From positions 124,001-188,000 of the forward strand of contig NZ_JAKJRU010000001.1 of assembly GCF_021726475.1 (NCBI RefSeq): a stretch of DNA of 64,000 nt, given 5' to 3'. Below are positions 62,557 through 64,000 of this stretch, piece after piece. The position numbers and the translations under genes were made by a program. Each line of letters begins with the position of its first letter. Positions within the stretch are counted from its first letter, which is position 1. A model generated the notes under the pieces. The model saw only the letters and a program-made list of their open reading frames with translations, made no database searches and was not told the origin of the DNA. Source of the DNA: Pseudomonas oligotrophica. Lineage in GTDB: Bacteria; Pseudomonadota; Gammaproteobacteria; Pseudomonadales; Pseudomonadaceae.

Positions 62557-63747
62557 ATGAGCTTCAATATCGCCCTGACCGGCCTGTCCGCCGTCAACGA
62601 CCAACTCAGCACCATCGGCAACAACATCGCCAACGCCGGCACCGTCGGCTTCAAGTCCTCGCGCACCGACTTCGGCAGCCTCTATGCCGAGAGCCAGGCG
62701 ATGGGCGTGGAAGTCACCGGGCACACCCAGAGCATCAGCCAGGGCGGCGCCCTGACCACCACCAATCGCACCCTCGACCTGGCGATCTCCGGCGGCGGCT
62801 TCTTCGTCACCCGCGCCGGCAATGGCGACGTCGCCTACACCCGTGCCGGCATCTTCGGCACCGACAAGGATAGCTTCATCACCAACAGCCTCGGCGGGCG
62901 CCTGCAGGGCTACCCGGCCGACGCCAACGGCGTGCTGCAGACCGGCACCGTCGGCGACCTGCAGCTGCGCTCGGGCGGCATCCCGGCGCGCGCCAGCGAT
63001 GCCCTGAGCTTTGTCGCCAACCTCGACGCCGACGCCGAGGTGCCGGCCGTGGCCTTCGACCCGCAGGTCGCCGACAGCTACAACTCGACCTACACCACCA
63101 AGCTGTTCGACTCCCAGGGCAAGGAACACACCCTGACCCAGTACTTCGTCAAGACCGCCGACAACAGCTGGGATGCGCACTACTACGTCGACGGCGCCGC
63201 CCTCGCCGGCGGGCCGCAGGCGCTGAGCTTCGACACCGCCGGCAACCTGGCCGGCCCGCTGGCGCCGATCACCCTCAACGCCACCCTCACCGGCGGCGTC
63301 GCCCCGCTGGTCATCGCCCTGGACTACAGCGGCAGCAGCCAGTACGGCTCGGCCTTCAGCGTCACCGGCAACCGCGCCACCGGCTACGCCGCCGGCGAGC
63401 AGACCGGCATGAGCGTGGAAAAGGACGGCCGCGTCTACGCCAACTACTCCAACGGCGAGCGCATGCTCCAGGGCCAGGTGGTGCTGGCCAGCTTCGTCAA
63501 CGCCGAAGGGCTGAAGAACATCAGCGGCACCGCCTGGAGCGAGACGGCCGCCTCCGGCGCCGCGCTGCTCGGCGCACCGGGCGTCGGCCAGTTCGGCACC
63601 CTGGCTTCCGGCGCGCTGGAGAGCTCCAACGTCGACCTCACCCAGCAGCTGGTCGGGCTGATGGAAGGCCAGCGCAATTACCAGGCGAACACCCAGGTCA
63701 TTTCCACGAACAAGGAACTGACCCAGGCCCTGTTCGCCGCGATCTGA
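62557..63747 (+). CDS. flgE: Lateral flagellar hook protein FlgE
   Basis: 396-residue hook protein. The N-terminal rod-like helix (MSFNIALTGLSAVNDQLSTI followed by GNNIANAGTVGFKSS) and the C-terminal part (LVGLMEGQRNYQANTQVIST) are conserved; the middle is the variable D2 domain. The length is typical for lateral hooks. ATG at 62557 with an AGAGCAG-type site upstream. Followed after 9 bases by flgF. Confidence 0.95.
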   Translation: MSFNIALTGLSAVNDQLSTIGNNIANAGTVGFKSSRTDFGSLYAESQAMGVEVTGHTQSISQGGALTTTNRTLDLAISGGGFFVTRAGNGDVAYTRAGIFGTDKDSFITNSLGGRLQGYPADANGVLQTGTVGDLQLRSGGIPARASDALSFVANLDADAEVPAVAFDPQVADSYNSTYTTKLFDSQGKEHTLTQYFVKTADNSWDAHYYVDGAALAGGPQALSFDTAGNLAGPLAPITLNATLTGGVAPLVIALDYSGSSQYGSAFSVTGNRATGYAAGEQTGMSVEKDGRVYANYSNGERMLQGQVVLASFVNAEGLKNISGTAWSETAASGAALLGAPGVGQFGTLASGALESSNVDLTQQLVGLMEGQRNYQANTQVISTNKELTQALFAAI

Positions 63748-63756
63748 GGCTAGCGC

Positions 63757-64000
63757 ATGGACCGTCTGGGCTATACCGCAATGACCGCCGCCAGCCGCAC
63801 CATGATGGCGCTGCAGGTGCGTGCCAATAACCTGGCCAACGTCAACACCCCCGGCTTTCGCGCCGACCTCGAGCGCGCCGAAGCGGTGGCGGTAGAGGGC
63901 TACGGCTACGACAGCCGGCACATGGCCGTGGTCGAGAACAACGGCGTCAGCCTGGCCGGCGGCGCGCTGGTGGCCACCGGCCGCGAGCTGGACTTCGCCG
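63757..64000 (+). CDS. flgF: Lateral flagellar proximal rod protein FlgF (cut by window end)
   Basis: The first 81 codons of flgF are present. The protein starts MDRLGYTAMTAASRTMMALQ, followed by VRANNLANVNTPGFRADLER, the rod-protein signature. The frame remains open to base 64000. The order flgBCDEF and the next expected genes flgG-flgL place the rest of the rod and hook genes beyond the window. Confidence 0.92.
   Translation, partial: MDRLGYTAMTAASRTMMALQVRANNLANVNTPGFRADLERAEAVAVEGYGYDSRHMAVVENNGVSLAGGALVATGRELDFA

Overview
The window is high-GC gammaproteobacterial DNA that reads as a Pseudomonas or a close relative. The main reasons are the cox block, whose order (coxB, ctaD, ctaG, coxC, a small antisense twin-membrane gene, SURF1, a thioredoxin-like gene, ctaA, ctaB, sco) matches what I recall of P. 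aeruginosa PA0105-PA0114; the prlC-yheV pair; a PA0069-type radical SAM gene with a perfect LexA box; and Pseudomonas-type REP sequences. Most genes are single genes or small operons with good ribosome binding sites. I saw no tRNA, rRNA, CRISPR array, integrase or transposase gene.

Layout. 1-3.4 kb: an AraC regulator (possibly cut by the window edge), a LysE-type exporter, a zinc alcohol/formaldehyde dehydrogenase and a small membrane protein. 3.5-9.4 kb: two ferritin-like proteins, a lipoprotein aminopeptidase, two paralogous small lipoproteins, a luciferase-like oxidoreductase and a gamma carbonic anhydrase. 9.4-17.4 kb: an AraC regulator divergent from a bile-acid/sodium-symporter-like protein, prlC-yheV, an acyltransferase, the SOS-controlled radical SAM gene, and a 176-bp tandem repeat array. 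17.7-26.4 kb: a complete cytochrome c oxidase operon (caa3/aa3 type) with haem A and copper assembly genes, interrupted by a REP cluster. 26.5-35.6 kb: an AEC transporter; a probable catabolic regulon for a branched hydroxy-dicarboxylate (TRAP binding protein, LysR, CoA-transferase, HMG-CoA-lyase-like enzyme); a methyltransferase next to a haem-oxygenase-like diiron enzyme; and a PilZ protein.

35.6-64.0 kb is one continuous secondary (lateral, Flag-2/Laf-type) flagellar locus: flhA-flhB-fliR-fliQ // fliP-fliN-fliM on the minus strand; lafK-fliEFGHIJ-flgM-flgN-lafB(fliD)-lafC(fliS)-lafD-lafE(fliK)-lafF(fliL)-lafS(sigma28)-lafT(motA)-lafU(motB) on the plus strand; then a ToxR-like membrane regulator with a small partner, the flagellin lafA and flgA on the minus strand; and flgBCDE and the start of flgF on the plus strand. 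It carries its own sigma54 activator, its own sigma28 and anti-sigma factor, and two clear sigma54 promoters (before lafB and before flgB), so it looks like a self-contained hierarchy. No chemotaxis gene is present.

The most striking non-genic feature is an 890-bp compound element (39928-40817) between fliQ and fliP. It is built as a giant imperfect palindrome, its ends carry the same short palindrome that recurs at many intergenic sites in the window, and it splits an operon whose genes are normally contiguous.
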